64,000 bases of DNA from Acidobacteriota bacterium. GTDB taxonomy: Bacteria; Acidobacteriota; JAAYUB01. The stretch covers positions 1-64,000 of the forward strand of contig JAGNHB010000026.1 of assembly GCA_018001935.1 (NCBI GenBank), given 5' to 3'. The notes beneath the pieces were generated by a model. That model worked only from the letters and a program-made list of their open reading frames with translations. It did not search any database and was not told the DNA's origin. Shown piece by piece: positions 62,974 through 64,000 of this stretch (its first letter is position 1; every line of letters starts with the position of its first letter). A program made the translations under genes and the position numbers.

Positions 62974-64000
62974 TTATTCGGGGTCTTTGACGGAAGGTTG
63001 CCGGCGGTAGGACTCGGGGCGGATCCCGTACTTGCGGATGATGCGCTGGAGTTGCTGGCGGGCGGTCCCGAGGCTCCGGGCGGCCCGCGAGATATTGCCG
63101 CTGGCGGCGATGAGGGCCTCGGTGACGAAGCGGAACTCGAACTGTTCCAAGGCTTCGTTGAGGGTCAGCCGCTCCTGCTTCTCGAGGAAGCCCAGGTCCT
63201 CGGCGGTGATCTCGCGCCCCGCGGCCAGGATAACGGCGCGGTGGATCCGGTGCTTGAGTTCCCGGATGTTCCCGGGCCAGGTGTACTCCCGGATGCGGGA
63301 CATCGCCAGCGGCGAGAAGGAGAAAACGTCGCGCCGTTCCTTGACGGCGAGGGCCCGGACGAAGAAGTGGGCGAGGTCCAGGACGTCGTTTCCGCGCTCC
63401 CGGAGGGGCGGGAGGTGGAGGTTGATGACGTTGAGGCGGTAGAAGAGGTCCTCCCGGAAGTTGTTCCGGGCGATCTCCTCCTCGAGGTCCTTGTTGGTGG
63501 CGCTGATGATGCGGACGTCGAGCCGGATGGTCCAGGCGCTCCCGACGCGCTGGATCTCGCCCTCCTGGAGGAACCGGAGCAGCTTGACCTGCAAATTGGC
63601 GGACATTTCGCCGATCTCGTCCAGGAAAACGGTCCCCTTGTCCGCGTTCTCGAACTTGCCGATCTTCAGGGCGTGCGCCCCGGTGAACGCGCCTTTCTCG
63701 TGCCCGAACAGTTCGCTCTCCAGCAGGTTTTCCGGGATGGCCCCGCAGTTGATGGGGATGTAGGGCCGGTTGGCGCGATCGCTGAGTTCCCAGAGGGTGC
63801 GGGCCACGAGTTCCTTGCCGGTTCCGCTCTCGCCCGTGATGAGGACGGGGGCGTCCGTGGGCGCCACTTTCTTGATCAGGTGGTGGAGGTTCCGGATCGT
63901 CTCGCAGTTGCCCATGAAGGAGTCGCGCGCTTCGCCGGTCCGGACACGCTCCTGCAGCCGCCGGTTCTCGGCGATGAGGTGGATCTTTTCCTGGAACGCG
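62974..64000 (-). CDS. Sigma-54-dependent transcriptional activator (5' end outside the window)
   Basis: At least 341 residues of a longer protein whose N-terminus lies beyond the window. The AAA+ domain has Walker A GESGTGKE, the GAFTGA loop that contacts sigma-54 (HEKGAFTGAHA), Walker B GTVFLDEIGEM and the arginine-finger region NNFREDLFYRLNV. The C-terminal Fis-type HTH reads NISRAARSLGTARQQLQRIIRKYG. The missing N-terminus would tell what signal it senses; the visible first residues look like a helical linker (FQEKIHLIAENRRLQERVR). It is likely to activate sigma-54 promoters. Confidence 0.93.
   Translation of the reverse strand, partial: AFQEKIHLIAENRRLQERVRTGEARDSFMGNCETIRNLHHLIKKVAPTDAPVLITGESGTGKELVARTLWELSDRANRPYIPINCGAIPENLLESELFGHEKGAFTGAHALKIGKFENADKGTVFLDEIGEMSANLQVKLLRFLQEGEIQRVGSAWTIRLDVRIISATNKDLEEEIARNNFREDLFYRLNVINLHLPPLRERGNDVLDLAHFFVRALAVKERRDVFSFSPLAMSRIREYTWPGNIRELKHRIHRAVILAAGREITAEDLGFLEKQERLTLNEALEQFEFRFVTEALIAASGNISRAARSLGTARQQLQRIIRKYGIRPESYRRQPSVKDPE

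Overview
The window is a high-GC bacterial chromosome segment with about 40 protein genes, one tmRNA gene and no tRNA, rRNA, prophage or CRISPR array that I can see. A Ser/Thr kinase fused to a TolB-like propeller, large secreted peptidases, a Reg_prop histidine kinase, GTP-dependent PEP carboxykinase, FolE2 and a sigma-54 regulator together suggest an Acidobacteriota-like Gram-negative heterotroph. Taxonomy is inference only; no marker gene was compared. The TonB protein, CcmE and murein enzymes argue for a cell with an outer membrane.

Layout. 0-1 kb: ssrA on the minus strand, then a repeat-containing gap. 1-13 kb (plus): secreted papain-fold peptidase, Ser/Thr kinase, and three murein enzymes in a row (L,D-transpeptidase, MepA-like endopeptidase with LysM, M23 endopeptidase), then a zinc-ribbon membrane protein. 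13-17 kb (minus): ackA, an unknown gene, folE2 and rnhA as a likely operon. 16.8-20 kb: a Reg_prop sensor kinase diverging from ackA, followed by a tandem array of 34-bp hairpin units. 20-24 kb (minus): a secreted 18-repeat LRR/dockerin protein and thiE. 24-27 kb (plus): tatD, a polyprenyl synthase and a TonB-like protein. 27-34 kb (minus): a four-gene unit made of a TadA-PqqD-radical SAM fusion, an HprK-like kinase, a gingipain-like C25 peptidase with dockerin, and a small PqqD protein. 34-40 kb (minus): M4 metalloprotease, a two-component pair, PPK2, and two overlapping QueD/PTPS genes of which one has lost its zinc and catalytic residues. 40-45 kb (plus): pckG behind a consensus promoter, and a hybrid kinase. 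45-54 kb: UspA, a PDDEXK nuclease-like gene with a 21-bp internal tandem repeat, UbiD, a CcmE of the CxxxY type, lepA, a RAYT-like transposase lacking its catalytic tyrosine, and a flavin reductase. 54-64 kb: a giant S8 protease, POT transporter, ROK kinase, an ECF sigma factor and a truncated sigma-54 activator.

The cells appear to feed on protein: five large secreted peptidase or peptidase-like proteins, a peptide transporter and acetate kinase fit peptide uptake and acetate-forming catabolism. The most unusual locus is the 27.4-33.8 kb unit. It combines peptide-recognition (PqqD), radical SAM, kinase and peptidase components, and fuses the housekeeping tRNA deaminase TadA to the radical SAM protein. 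It looks like a candidate peptide or protein modification system whose substrate is not obvious.
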